Notes under the pieces: generated by a model
Databases searched by the model: none
What the model was told of the DNA's origin: nothing
What the model saw: the letters and a program-made list of their open reading frames with translations, nothing else
Source: UBA2589 sp965223235
Lineage (GTDB): Bacteria; Gemmatimonadota; Gemmatimonadetes; Longimicrobiales; Gaopeijiaceae
Reading direction: 5' to 3'
Assembly (NCBI GenBank): GCA_965223235.1
Contig: CBDCVV010000022.1
Span: 496,001 to 560,000, forward strand
DNA: 64,000 nt
Made by a program: the position numbers and the translations under genes
Shown: positions 45,580-53,924 of the stretch, piece by piece
How the letters are laid out: every line of letters starts with the position of its first letter
Numbering within the stretch: position 1 is the stretch's first letter

Positions 45580-46941
45580 TCACCCGTCCCCCCCGCTCCC
45601 CTGCGGTGAGGTTGTGACCCGCGGTGGTACGCGTGGGGTCTTCCCTACGCCACTCACGACCGCGAGCACCGTCGCGGCAACTACCCACGCCACGCCCCCC
45701 CACGCCATCGCGTTCATCGTCACTCCACGATCGATCAAGGCCCCCATGAGCACGGGCGAGGCCGCGGTCCCGAAGACCATCACACTCTGCGCCATCGCTC
45801 GGATCGATCCTAGGTGGAGCACCCCGTAGACCTCGGCCCACATGGCTCCGACCACCGCCGGGCCGAGGCCGGCCGTGATGCCCAGGCCCAGCATGAAGCC
45901 AGCCGCGACCCAAAGCGGCGTCGCGACAGCCAGAAGCAAGAGACCAGCCCCCATCGGCAACGTGAAAAAGGCCAAGAGCCTTCGACCCCCCATGCGGTCG
46001 ACCAATGGCCCGGAGGCCACCCCCGTTACGAGTTGTCCGACGGCGAATACCACGAAGCACGTGGCGAACCACTCGGGTGTCCAACCCTTCACGGTCACGA
46101 GGTGGTTCTGGTGGAAAAAGAAACCCGTCACGATGAAGCCGGGGGCGACCACAGCGGGCAAGATCAGCGCGAAGCGATGATCTCGTACCACTTCGCTGAG
46201 CGTCCACTGTTTGGAAGCTGACGGAGGTGTACTGGACTCCGGTGGGGGCGCAGCGACGGCGTCGGCACCCGCGTCGGGCCCACGGGTACCCTCGGCCAAC
46301 CGGCTCCGAAACGCCCGTTCTCGGTCTCCGTGCCCCACCAACAGCAGCTGGGTGACGGGGAGCGCGACGACCACGAGGAACGCGGCAGCGGTGAGCCAGG
46401 TGTTCCGCCACCCCAGCGCTCCGATCGAGGTAACCGCGAGTAGCGGAAGAACGGCCTCGCCTAATGGAAAGCCGAGGCCCGCGACACTCATCGCCTTCCC
46501 GCGACCGTCGTCGAAGTATCGGGCCATGCTCGTCAACGCGGTGTGGCTGAGGAGCCCCTGGCCGGTCAGGCGGAGGAGAAAGAAAACGGCGAGGAGCGAG
46601 CCGCTGCCCGCGACGAAAGCCATTCCGAACGCGGCGGTGCCGAGCGCGAGGCACAGTGCCGCTGTGAAGATCCGCAGGTCTGAAGAGTCTAGCCGCCCAC
46701 CCACCCACGCGAGGGTAAAGCCGCTGGCGAGTGTGGCCAGGGAATACGTAGCCCCGATACTCCCATGGCTGAGCCCGAACTCCGTTCGGATGCTGTCGTT
46801 GAACAACGAGATGAAGAAGGTCTGACCGAACGAACTCAGGAACGTCAGGCTAAGACCGAAGCCTAAGAAGCGGCCATGGCGCCGGATGAGCTCAGAATAG
46901 GTGACCCCTTGGGTCGTTTCGTGGCCTGCGCGAACGCTCAT
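45580..46941 (-). CDS. MFS transporter
   Basis: A 453-residue secondary transporter with twelve hydrophobic helices and a central loop near 215-245. The first half has FGLSHGSIGATYSLATLASGFTLAWVGGRLD (cytoplasmic loop 2-3 motif, GRLD) and FLLRLTGQGLLSHTALTSMARYF; the second half has GPLVDRMGGRRLLAF. The organisation fits the oxalate/formate or monocarboxylate type of MFS. Substrate not determinable. Upstream of the deaminase gene on the same strand. Confidence 0.92.
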   Translation of the reverse strand: MSVRAGHETTQGVTYSELIRRHGRFLGFGLSLTFLSSFGQTFFISLFNDSIRTEFGLSHGSIGATYSLATLASGFTLAWVGGRLDSSDLRIFTAALCLALGTAAFGMAFVAGSGSLLAVFFLLRLTGQGLLSHTALTSMARYFDDGRGKAMSVAGLGFPLGEAVLPLLAVTSIGALGWRNTWLTAAAFLVVVALPVTQLLLVGHGDRERAFRSRLAEGTRGPDAGADAVAAPPPESSTPPSASKQWTLSEVVRDHRFALILPAVVAPGFIVTGFFFHQNHLVTVKGWTPEWFATCFVVFAVGQLVTGVASGPLVDRMGGRRLLAFFTLPMGAGLLLLAVATPLWVAAGFMLGLGITAGLGPAVVGAMWAEVYGVLHLGSIRAMAQSVMVFGTAASPVLMGALIDRGVTMNAMAWGGVAWVVAATVLAVVSGVGKTPRVPPRVTTSPQGSGGDG

Positions 46942-46977
46942 CTCGGGCGGAGGCCCAGTCTGGTAGCGCTCGCTGCC

Positions 46978-47445
46978 TTACTCCAAGAGCGTGAAGACAA
47001 TCGCTCCGTCCACCCCGGTCACGGTCACATGGAGTTCCTCTCCCACTCTTCGATAGACGATCCGGTCAGGGCTCACTTCGTTGTGCGCTTCAAAGACCAG
47101 CTCATGAGGGCCCGCTGCAGTAAGGACGAGCTCCATCGGCGGGCCGTCACCCTCCCATGTGCTGTAGTCTCGACGGAAGTGGTTGAACCTCATGATCACG
47201 CCGGCGTCCTCCGACGTCACCTGGATGAACTCGGAGAATTGGAGCGTCTCGTCGGCGACCGAGCGGAACACGGCTTGCTGGGAATCTCCGTTCGCGGGCA
47301 ACCAGATCTCTTCGACCGTCCCCCCGAAGGCGTGGGCGACCCAATGGCCTTCTAGCCACGCCATGTCGGCCAGCTCGATCGAGCTCGGTGACGGGCCCAC
47401 GGTCATGATCATCACCGCGACCGACCACATACCTCGAAACATCAT
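46978..47445 (-). CDS. DUF6265-like exported protein
   Basis: A 155-residue protein with a signal peptide and a DUF6265-type beta domain: MAWLEGHWVAHAFGGTVEEIWLPANG, then VFRSVADETLQFSEFIQV, MELVLTAAGPHELVFEA and HNEVSPDRIVYRR. The family may form a lipocalin-like fold, but its function is unknown. Its ATG overlaps the stop of the VOC gene upstream (ATGA), so the two are translated together. Confidence 0.85.
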   Translation of the reverse strand: MMFRGMWSVAVMIMTVGPSPSSIELADMAWLEGHWVAHAFGGTVEEIWLPANGDSQQAVFRSVADETLQFSEFIQVTSEDAGVIMRFNHFRRDYSTWEGDGPPMELVLTAAGPHELVFEAHNEVSPDRIVYRRVGEELHVTVTGVDGAIVFTLLE

Positions 47446-47837
47446 CCCTCACCTCCTCCCTGTAGGTCCTGGTACAACATGTGCCTGTTGCCATCTGGAT
47501 CGAAGAAGGTGGCCAGACGCACCATACCTGGGATCGTCTGGGTCTCACCGTCGAAACGGACGTCGTGCGACTCTATCTCGGCGCGTGCTCGGTCGATGTC
47601 GTCGACACCCCAAGTTAGGGTGGCGCCCCCGGTGGTGACCGCCTTCTCGACCTCGCCGATCCCGAGTTGCACCTGGCTAACGGGCGTGCGCAGCTCCGCC
47701 CAAGCAAGAGCGTCTTCTCTAAAGAGCAACTCGAAGCCGAGAACATTCTGGTACCAAGCCAGGCTCGCATCGAGATCGTTGCACTCCAATGCACAGGTAA
47801 GGCCGCCGTTGAATCCCAGAGTCACTCGTCCCGTCAT
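47442..47837 (-). CDS. VOC-family (glyoxalase-like) protein
   Basis: A 131-residue single VOC domain: LTCALECNDLDASLAWYQNVLGFEL, QVQLGIGEV, LTWGVDDIDRARAEIESHDV and LATFFDPDGNRHMLYQ. The Glu/His metal positions of glyoxalase I are partly conserved. It heads a two-gene unit with DUF6265 and is divergent from the tandem HxlR regulator, with an operator-like inverted repeat in the 64-base gap, so it is probably that regulator's target. Confidence 0.9.
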   Translation of the reverse strand: MTGRVTLGFNGGLTCALECNDLDASLAWYQNVLGFELLFREDALAWAELRTPVSQVQLGIGEVEKAVTTGGATLTWGVDDIDRARAEIESHDVRFDGETQTIPGMVRLATFFDPDGNRHMLYQDLQGGGEG

Positions 47838-47881
47838 CTTTGCCTCGTCGCTGAGGAGGGGTGGGTTGCAAGAGTGACAAT

Positions 47882-47898
47882 AGTATAGTACCTATACT
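47882..47898. promoter_or_regulatory. Operator-like inverted repeat between the VOC and HxlR-type genes
   Basis: AGTATAG (47882-47888) and CTATACT (47892-47898) are perfect inverted repeats around TAC, in an unusually A+T-rich patch of this G+C-rich window, four bases before the regulator's GTG and 45 bases from the VOC start. The TATAGT/TATACT boxes also look like -10 elements in both directions. HxlR-family proteins commonly bind such sites between divergent genes. Confidence 0.55.
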
Positions 47899-47901
47899 TT
47901 T

Positions 47902-48486
47902 GTGACAAGCGTTCAAACCCAACCCGACACGACAGCCCTGGCGGCTCTTGTACGGCTGTGCCACCACCGCTGGGTCATTCCAGTCGTCGCGAACATGGGA
48001 AGCGGCCAACGGGTGGCGGTCCTTCGCTCCACTCTGGACACGAACCGACAGTCCCTGCGACGGGCACTGCTCGCGACCGGTGAACTGGGTCTGACCGTCC
48101 GGAACCCGGGATACGGGCATCCGCTTAGACCGGAGTATCTCCTGACGCCGCGGGGGGAGGCGATCGCGCCTCTCGCTCGCGACGTCGTGCGCGCGGCACA
48201 GCGCGGAGGATGGTCGGAGGCGATGGCGAAGAAGTGGTCGTTGCCCGTCCTCACGGCGGTGCATTGTGGAGCCAACCGGTACTCGCGTGTCGCGGCCGCT
48301 CTGCCGGCGTCGACTCCAAGGGCATTGGCCGGAGCGCTCGATGATCTGATCGACGCGGGTCTGCTCGCGAGGGAGATCATCGATGAGAGGCCGCCGCGTC
48401 CCATCTACGAGGTCACCGGTGATGGTCGGGAGCTCGCGGAATGCGGTGTGGCGCTGGGGGAGGCCGCGCGCCTCCGAGTGGGGTGA
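47902..48486 (+). CDS. HxlR-like regulator with two tandem winged-helix domains
   Basis: A 194-residue protein made of two similar MarR/HxlR-like winged helices. Module 1 (about 8-92) has HHRWVIPVVANMGSGQRVAVL, NRQSLRRALLATGELGL and YLLTPRGEAI. Module 2 (about 100-185) has KKWSLPVLTAVHCGANRYSRV, TPRALAGALDDLIDAGLL and YEVTGDGREL. A single chain with both halves of an HxlR dimer is unusual. The conserved Cys of redox HxlR sensors is absent from the N-terminus; one Cys is at LCHHR and one at VHCGA. The GTG start is directly after the inverted repeat, consistent with autorepression and control of the divergent VOC-DUF6265 genes. Confidence 0.85.
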   Translation: MTSVQTQPDTTALAALVRLCHHRWVIPVVANMGSGQRVAVLRSTLDTNRQSLRRALLATGELGLTVRNPGYGHPLRPEYLLTPRGEAIAPLARDVVRAAQRGGWSEAMAKKWSLPVLTAVHCGANRYSRVAAALPASTPRALAGALDDLIDAGLLAREIIDERPPRPIYEVTGDGRELAECGVALGEAARLRVG

Positions 48487-48501
48487 GGTCTCGGCCACTC
48501 C

Positions 48502-50142
48502 CTAGGAGGAACCTCCTCCAGGGCGCCGGGTTGCCCGATCTGGTGGCACGCGCGCCTTAGACGCCTGCTCGTAGTCATACGCCAACCCGAGCAACAACGA
48601 CTCGGACCATGCGGTCCCGGCGAAGGTGATACCGACGGGCAGCCCATCGACCCTGCCCATCGGGACGGAGATGAGCGGATAGCCGGCCACCGCTGCAACC
48701 ACCGTCAGGGACGGTGGCCGCGTCCCGCGCGGGCCGGGCGGGATGGGTCCGTCGCGAGGCGTTCCATCCGGCTCGATCTCGCTGGCGGGGAGGCCGGTCG
48801 CGGTGATCAGAGCGGCGACCGAGTATTCGGAGAGGAGACGGTCGATGCCTTCCTCGCGCGTCAGCCGGTGACCCTCACGGAGCGCGGCCTGGTACGCCGG
48901 GTCCGCGCGACCTCCGCTCGTCGCCTCGGAGTCGTCCCAGTAGTCCATGGTGTGCATCTGCTCACGCGGGTCCTCGCGACTGAAGTCGATGAGCTGCGCG
49001 AGCGATCTCGTGGAGATAGCCGCCGGGGTCGTGGCCAGGTACGCGTTCAGATCGACCTTGAAATCCTGGAGCAGGACAATCCGCATCTCCGGGCGCGGAT
49101 CGATCAGCTCCTCTGCGGGGATCTCCACAACAACCGCGCCCTGTCGCTCCAGAACCCCCGTCGCCGCATCAAAGAGGCGGCGGACACCGCGGGCGTTCGG
49201 CGATGTCGGTCGAATCACACCCACGCGCACACCTCTCAAGGCCGTGGTGTCCAGAGCCTCGACATACGACGCCACATGCTGATCTGCGTCCGCGGACCAA
49301 GGGTCTTCTGGATCGCTTCCGGCGATCGCGTCGAGGACCATCGCCACATCCCGGACCGAGCGCGCCATCGGCCCGGACGAGTCTTGGTTGAGGCTGATCG
49401 GCACAATCCCACGGCGGGAGACGAGAGCGATCGTCGGCTTCATCCCGACCACGCCATTCGACGACGAGGGTCCCACGATCGAACCAGCCGTCTCTGTTCC
49501 GATCGTGGCTGCCGCAAAGCTCATGGCGGTCGCAATCCCCGAGCCGCTGCTACTTCCCGACGGGCTACGTGAAAGGTCGTACGGGTTCCGCGGGCTGCCT
49601 CCGACCGTGCTCCCGTTGAAGGCGGCCGTGTTCCGGAAGCCGGCGAACTGCGAGAGGTTGAGCTTGCCTAAGATCACAGCCCCCGCCTCCCGTAGCCGGC
49701 GCGTCACCTCCGCGTCCCGGCTCGGGGCGTTGGCCTCCAACGCCCACGACCCCGCCGTCGTCGGCATCCCGAGGGCATCGATGTTGTCCTTGAGGAGGAT
49801 CGGCACACCGTCGAGAGGTCCGAGCGTGGCTCCAGAGTCCCGCCGCGCGTCAGATGCTGCCGCCTGCTCGAGGGCATCCGGAGCGATCGCGATGACGGAG
49901 TTCAGTTCGCCATCCATCTTCTGAATGCGGTCGATGTACTGGCTTGTCACTTCGACGGACGATGTGCGGCCAGTCGCGAGGTCACCCGAGACCTGAGAAA
50001 GAGGGAGCTCGGCGACGGTGTACGACCCGGGACTTGAGGGTGGCGGCTCCGCATTGGAGCAACCGACGAGACCGATCGCGAGCAGCGTCAGGGGGCCGGT
50101 GGTTCGACGTGGGGCGCGGGAGGGACAGGCGGCGGGCATCAT
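48502..50142 (-). CDS. Amidase-signature enzyme, lipoprotein
   Basis: A 546-residue amidase (Ser-cisSer-Lys hydrolase). The ATG at 50142 gives a lipoprotein signal (PLTLLAIGLVGCSNAE, Cys at about 27). The catalytic Lys is in PILLKDNIDALG, the cis-Ser in SPSGSSSGSGIATAM and the nucleophile Ser in GTETAGSIVGPSS. The PMARSVRDVAMVLDAI segment is typical. It should hydrolyse amides or short peptides outside the inner membrane. It is divergent from the M28 peptidase gene, 167 bases away, and convergent with the HxlR gene. Confidence 0.93.
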   Translation of the reverse strand: MMPAACPSRAPRRTTGPLTLLAIGLVGCSNAEPPPSSPGSYTVAELPLSQVSGDLATGRTSSVEVTSQYIDRIQKMDGELNSVIAIAPDALEQAAASDARRDSGATLGPLDGVPILLKDNIDALGMPTTAGSWALEANAPSRDAEVTRRLREAGAVILGKLNLSQFAGFRNTAAFNGSTVGGSPRNPYDLSRSPSGSSSGSGIATAMSFAAATIGTETAGSIVGPSSSNGVVGMKPTIALVSRRGIVPISLNQDSSGPMARSVRDVAMVLDAIAGSDPEDPWSADADQHVASYVEALDTTALRGVRVGVIRPTSPNARGVRRLFDAATGVLERQGAVVVEIPAEELIDPRPEMRIVLLQDFKVDLNAYLATTPAAISTRSLAQLIDFSREDPREQMHTMDYWDDSEATSGGRADPAYQAALREGHRLTREEGIDRLLSEYSVAALITATGLPASEIEPDGTPRDGPIPPGPRGTRPPSLTVVAAVAGYPLISVPMGRVDGLPVGITFAGTAWSESLLLGLAYDYEQASKARVPPDRATRRPGGGSS

Positions 50143-50309
50143 TAGGACGAAGGAGCCTCTCTTGAGGGCGCTAGGGAATGGAAGAGGGGAGCCAACGTAA
50201 CCGGTATAGACACCCGGGAGGAATTGCCTACAAAGCGTCGAGCGCGGAGACTTGGGGTCGCTCACCGGTATGCGCCTCGGTGCCCACGCCTACAACTCCA
50301 GCTCTACCC

Positions 50310-51713
50310 ATGATGACCGACCCCGCCCTCCTGAAGCACGCCCTCCGCCACACCCTGCCCTCAGTCCTCCTCGTGGTGGTAGCACTTTCGACGACGTCCG
50401 TCTCGCTGAGCGCCCAGACCGCCCCACCGCAGGCCGACGCCCGTATCTACGACATCATCGAGGCGTCGTCAGCCGACCGTATCGAATCGGACATCCGGAC
50501 GCTGGTGAGCTTTGGCACACGCAACACGATGTCCGACACGACGTCGGCGACACGTGGCATCGGCGCCGCCCGCCGTTGGATCAAGGCCGAGATGGACCGG
50601 ATCTCTGCGGATTGTGGGGGATGCATGGAGGTCTTCTACCAGGAGCGCACGTTCGGCCCTGAAGACAGCCGACGGCTCACGGAGGCGGTCAACGTAGTGA
50701 ACGTCGTCGGGGTCATCCGCGGTTCGGTTCACCCCGACCGCTACGTGATCATGAGTGGGGACATCGACTCCCGGGCTTCGGACGGGTCGGACGGGGTCAC
50801 CGACGCCCCGGGTGCCAACGACAATGCGTCGGGGATGGCCGGCGTGATCGAGGCCGCCCGCATCCTCACACAGTACCGCTTTCCCACGAGTGTCGTCCTC
50901 GTCGGGCTCTCGGGTGAAGAGCAGGGCCTTTGGGGCGGCCAACACATGGCAGCGGTTGCAGGTGAAGAAGGCTGGGACATTGTCGGGGTGCTGAACAACG
51001 ACATGATCGGCAACATCGAGGGCATCAACGGCGTCATCGAGAACAACACCTTCCGCGTCTTCTCGGAACCCTTCCCCATCACCGCGAGCGAGGCGGAGCT
51101 GCGCAGCTACCGAATCTTCGGCGGCGAAGTGGACGGTCCGTCCCGGCAGATCGCCCGTTACGTCGACCGGATCACCGACGAGTACTTCACAAACCTCGAC
51201 GCCATCATGATCTACCGTCTCGATCGGTTCGGGCGAGGCGGGCATCACCGCCCGTTCAACGACGCCGGCTTCCCCGCGGTTCGTATCATGGAGACGAACG
51301 AGCAGTACGAGCGCCAGCACCAGGATATCCGCGTCGAGAACGGGATCGAGTACGGCGACGTTCTCGAGGGGGTCGACTTCGACTTCGCCTCGCGCCTCAC
51401 TGCAGTAAACGCGACCGTGCTCGCTTCGCTCGCCTGGGCTCCCCCGCAGCCCGAGAACGTCGCGATCGGTGGAGCGGTACGGCCATCCACGACGCTCCGC
51501 TGGGAAGCCGTCGACCACCCGGACCTGGCCGGATACAAGATCTACTGGCGAGACACGACGGCACCGCAATGGACACACTCCCGCTTCGTCGGCGACGTGA
51601 CCGAGTTCACCCTCGAGGGCATGGTCATCGACAACTACCTCTACGGTGTGGCATGCGTGGGCGAAGATGGCCACGAGAGCCTGGTGGTCTTCCCGTCCGA
51701 GAGGATCCGGTAG
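50310..51713 (+). CDS. M28-family metallopeptidase with variant first zinc ligand and C-terminal Fn3-like domain
   Basis: A 467-residue secreted peptidase; the signal peptide ends SVSLSAQ. Start is ATG 50310 or 50313. The di-zinc site reads PGANDNASG (bridging Asp), SGEEQGLWG (catalytic Glu and ligand Glu), NNDMIGN (Asp) and GGHHRPFNDAGFPAVR (His). The first ligand, normally His in GHxDS, is Asp151 in SGDIDSR. A PA-less N-terminal segment (about 25-130) includes a CGGC pair, and the last 80 residues form a fibronectin-III-like domain. It probably trims peptides outside the cytoplasm. The altered ligand may change metal preference. Confidence 0.92.
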   Translation: MMTDPALLKHALRHTLPSVLLVVVALSTTSVSLSAQTAPPQADARIYDIIEASSADRIESDIRTLVSFGTRNTMSDTTSATRGIGAARRWIKAEMDRISADCGGCMEVFYQERTFGPEDSRRLTEAVNVVNVVGVIRGSVHPDRYVIMSGDIDSRASDGSDGVTDAPGANDNASGMAGVIEAARILTQYRFPTSVVLVGLSGEEQGLWGGQHMAAVAGEEGWDIVGVLNNDMIGNIEGINGVIENNTFRVFSEPFPITASEAELRSYRIFGGEVDGPSRQIARYVDRITDEYFTNLDAIMIYRLDRFGRGGHHRPFNDAGFPAVRIMETNEQYERQHQDIRVENGIEYGDVLEGVDFDFASRLTAVNATVLASLAWAPPQPENVAIGGAVRPSTTLRWEAVDHPDLAGYKIYWRDTTAPQWTHSRFVGDVTEFTLEGMVIDNYLYGVACVGEDGHESLVVFPSERIR

Positions 51714-51835
51714 GAGCGATCGGGTGCGGGGGCACGGATCGGGCCAGTCCATGACGCGACTCGGTCACCTCTCCACGCCAGGGCTCTTCCGGTGAGCGCG
51801 GACTACCGGCCGATCCGGACGATTCCGGAGTGGCT

Positions 51836-51850
51836 CGGGAACGTTTCCCG
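51836..51850. terminator. Weak terminator-like hairpin between convergent genes
   Basis: CGGGAA and TTCCCG form a 6-bp stem with a CGT loop, followed on the plus strand by TTTGTG. It lies in the 191-base gap between the convergent M28 and ECF41 genes. The stem is short and the T-run weak. Otherwise the gap holds only a repeated TCCGGA and no gene. Confidence 0.3.
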
Positions 51851-51904
51851 TTTGTGATTGGGGTGACGGTAATTCCGATCGCCCTATCCCTACGAGCGCT
51901 TCGT

Positions 51905-52783
51905 TCAGCCAACCCCACCGGCGATCGCCCGGAGCTTATCCGGATTCGTCACGATAAACAGCGCCTGAATCAGGCCGTCGGCGACCTCGAGTGAGATCGC
52001 CGCGATGGGGTCACCGTTCGCCGAGGCGACGAGTCCGGGTGATCCGTTGATCTCAACGACGTGGTTCGCGACACCGTCGGGCACGAACTTGGAGACCGCC
52101 CCATGCACGAAGCGTGCTGCGTGGTCTCGACCGTGAATCGGCCGGAGTGCCGCTCGGGCCCGTCCTCCGCCGTCGGTGTACACCACGACGTCCTCCGCGA
52201 GGAGTGCCATTAGGGCGTCGAGGTCGCCCTCCCCGCTGGCAGCGCGGAAGCCTTCGAGCAGTCGTGCTTGCGCCTCCGGGCTCGTCTCGAAACGGGGGCG
52301 ACGTGCCCGCAGCTCGGTCCGGGCGCGATGTAGGAGCTGGCGTGAGGCTACATCCGATACTCCCACGATGTCTGCAATCCGCGCGTGAGGAAGGTCGAAG
52401 ACCTCGTGCAGGAGGAAGACCGCACGTTCCTTCGGTGTGAGGCTCTCCAGAAGCCACAAGAAGGCGAGCGATATCGACTCGTCGAGCTCGACCGCCTCTT
52501 GAGCCGATCGACGGTTCCCCGTCCCAACCGGTTCCGGTAGCCACGTCCCCACGTACTGCTCTCGCTTGACTCGAGCGGAGGCGAGATGGTTCATGGCCAG
52601 CCGGGTCACTACGGTGGTGATCCACGCCCTCGGAGACTCGATGGCGTCGTGCTCCACGCTCTTCCAACGAATCCACGCCTCCTGGACGAGGTCCTCCGCA
52701 TCCGCGGCGGAGCCGAGCATCTGGTAGCCGACCCGGAAAGCGTGGCCGCGGAGCTTATCGAAGGTCTCGTCGTGACGGGTCAC
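51905..52783 (-). CDS. ECF41-family RNA polymerase sigma factor (SigJ-like) with SnoaL-type C-terminal extension
   Basis: A 292-residue ECF sigma factor. Sigma2 (FDKLRGHAFRVGYQMLGSAADAEDLVQEAWIRW) and sigma4 (LTPKERAVFLLHEVFDLPHARIADIVGVS) are followed by an NTF2/SnoaL-like extension. The three hallmarks of ECF41 are present: WLPEP in the linker, DGGGR in the extension and NPDKL near the end. These sigma factors have no anti-sigma factor; the extension controls activity. The GTG at 52783 overlaps the stop of the upstream hydrolase by four bases (GTGA). It probably drives its own operon from the ECF41-like promoter at 53677-53703. Confidence 0.95.
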   Translation of the reverse strand: MTRHDETFDKLRGHAFRVGYQMLGSAADAEDLVQEAWIRWKSVEHDAIESPRAWITTVVTRLAMNHLASARVKREQYVGTWLPEPVGTGNRRSAQEAVELDESISLAFLWLLESLTPKERAVFLLHEVFDLPHARIADIVGVSDVASRQLLHRARTELRARRPRFETSPEAQARLLEGFRAASGEGDLDALMALLAEDVVVYTDGGGRARAALRPIHGRDHAARFVHGAVSKFVPDGVANHVVEINGSPGLVASANGDPIAAISLEVADGLIQALFIVTNPDKLRAIAGGVG

Positions 52784-53643
52784 GTCGTCGCCCCCTGACG
52801 ATTGCGTACGATGCCATGGTGCGTCGCCCACCCCAAGATGGCGCCGGCGACGCTCTCCGGATCACCCTCGTGCGGGAAGTGGGCCTCACCGGGGATCACG
52901 ACCTCGGTAGCAGCATCGAGGGTCGCGGCCAGGCGACTCTGCACCCCTACTCGCCGAACCGGATCATGCTCGCCACAGATAAGGAGCACGGGGAGCCCCA
53001 TCGCCGTAAGGCCGTCGGCGACTGTCGTCAGAAACGTCGTGTTGTGTCGGAGATCTCGAAGGGGCGTTAGCACACGATCTCTCCGCTCCGCGGTATTGAA
53101 GTGACGGTCGTACTCGAGGCGCTCATCTAGCGAGAGGCGCCGGCCTCGCCCCCCGAACCGGCTCACGAGTCTCGGCAGAAGGTTGAATCGTCGGTTCGCG
53201 GCGGCAAAAGGTCGACTCGTCACCAAGGTGAGCATCCTCCGCACGGCCGGGTAGTCGTCGACTGGGAAGACGAAGGTGTCTGCGATCACCAACCCGACGA
53301 AGAGCTCCGGCGAACGCTGGACGACGCGTACGCCGGATGACCCGGCGGTGTCCATGACCGCCATCGTTACTCCCTCGAGACCCAATGCTCGGACGAAGCC
53401 CTCCGCCACATCGGCAAGAAACGGGAGAGTCGGCTCGACCCCTTCGATTGCAGGGGAGCTTCCCCACCCGGGGAAGTCCGGGGCGAGACAGCGGAATGAG
53501 GAACGGAGGTGTGCGATCACATGACGGTACACGTACGACGTCGTCGGGGCTCCGTGGAGAAGAACCAGCGGAGGACCGGAACCCTCGTCGATGTAGCGAA
53601 TCGTAGTCCCGTCGATGTCGACTCTATGGTATCGGTGGTGCAT
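52780..53643 (-). CDS. Alpha/beta hydrolase with Asp nucleophile (haloalkane dehalogenase/epoxide hydrolase-like)
   Basis: A 287-residue hydrolase: LVLLHGAPTTSYVYRHVI (oxyanion HGxP), FPGWGSS, nucleophile elbow VMDTAGSSG with Asp where esterases have Ser, acid in ICGEHDPVRRV and His in PGEAHFPHEGDPE. A cap domain lies between about 140 and 215. This matches haloalkane dehalogenases and epoxide hydrolases in mechanism; the substrate is unknown. ATG 53643 is chosen because GAGGAG precedes it by six bases and the ECF41-like promoter would start transcription about 27 bases upstream. It is the first gene of an operon with the sigma factor. Confidence 0.88.
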   Translation of the reverse strand: MHHRYHRVDIDGTTIRYIDEGSGPPLVLLHGAPTTSYVYRHVIAHLRSSFRCLAPDFPGWGSSPAIEGVEPTLPFLADVAEGFVRALGLEGVTMAVMDTAGSSGVRVVQRSPELFVGLVIADTFVFPVDDYPAVRRMLTLVTSRPFAAANRRFNLLPRLVSRFGGRGRRLSLDERLEYDRHFNTAERRDRVLTPLRDLRHNTTFLTTVADGLTAMGLPVLLICGEHDPVRRVGVQSRLAATLDAATEVVIPGEAHFPHEGDPESVAGAILGWATHHGIVRNRQGATT

Positions 53644-53676
53644 GCCCGGCTCCTCGGTTGAGTGGATCACCACCTA

Positions 53677-53703
53677 GACCGGGTACCGTCGTAGAACGTG
53701 ACG
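53677..53703 (-). promoter_or_regulatory. Candidate ECF41-dependent promoter
   Basis: On the minus strand the sequence reads CGTCACG, a 16-base spacer, then GGTC. The reported ECF41 consensus, as I recall it, is TGTCACA, 16 bases, CGTC, so GTCAC and GTC match with correct spacing. It lies just upstream of the hydrolase-ECF41 operon and implies autoregulation. Confidence 0.55.
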
Positions 53704-53766
53704 CGGACGCTCGAATTCCCACCCACCAGGACGGCCATCTCGTGTGCGGTCACGGCAAGCAGCTAC

Positions 53767-53900
53767 GCACGATCGTGCACATACCACCGCTTTATCTCAC
53801 CAAGCCGACCAATTTGGTATGATGTACGCACGATGGTGCATAAAGCGATTGACATCGGTAGTCGATACGCTGATACTGTGACGAGGATGCACGATCGAGC
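53767..53900 (+). promoter_or_regulatory. Three HipB operators at exact 61-bp spacing with embedded promoter
   Basis: Three 12-bp sites lie at 53767-53778 (GCACGATCGTGC, perfect palindrome), 53828-53839 (GCACGATGGTGC) and 53889-53900 (GCACGATCGAGC). Start-to-start spacing is 61 bp in both intervals, near six helical turns. Between sites two and three is TTGACA (53849-53854), a 17-base spacer and GATACT (53872-53877), so the third site covers the likely transcription start. A further inverted pair ATACCA (53781-53786) and TGGTAT (53815-53820) lies between sites one and two. HipB dimers probably bind these sites for cooperative autorepression. Confidence 0.72.
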
Positions 53901-53924
53901 ACATTCGGCAAGGAGGTACCCACG

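Noticed and set aside
45560..46708. 382-codon alternative frame within the MFS gene
   Set aside because: Arg/Gly-rich random reading with no hydrophobic helices, while the other frame has twelve.
48504..48515. Hairpin AGGAGG-AA-CCTCCT at the end of the amidase gene
   Set aside because: It encodes the Gly/Ser tail and stop, has a two-base loop too small for a stable terminator, and no T-run follows.
50469..51752. 427-codon minus-strand frame opposite the M28 peptidase
   Set aside because: Shadow of a conserved enzyme with all metal motifs on the other strand.
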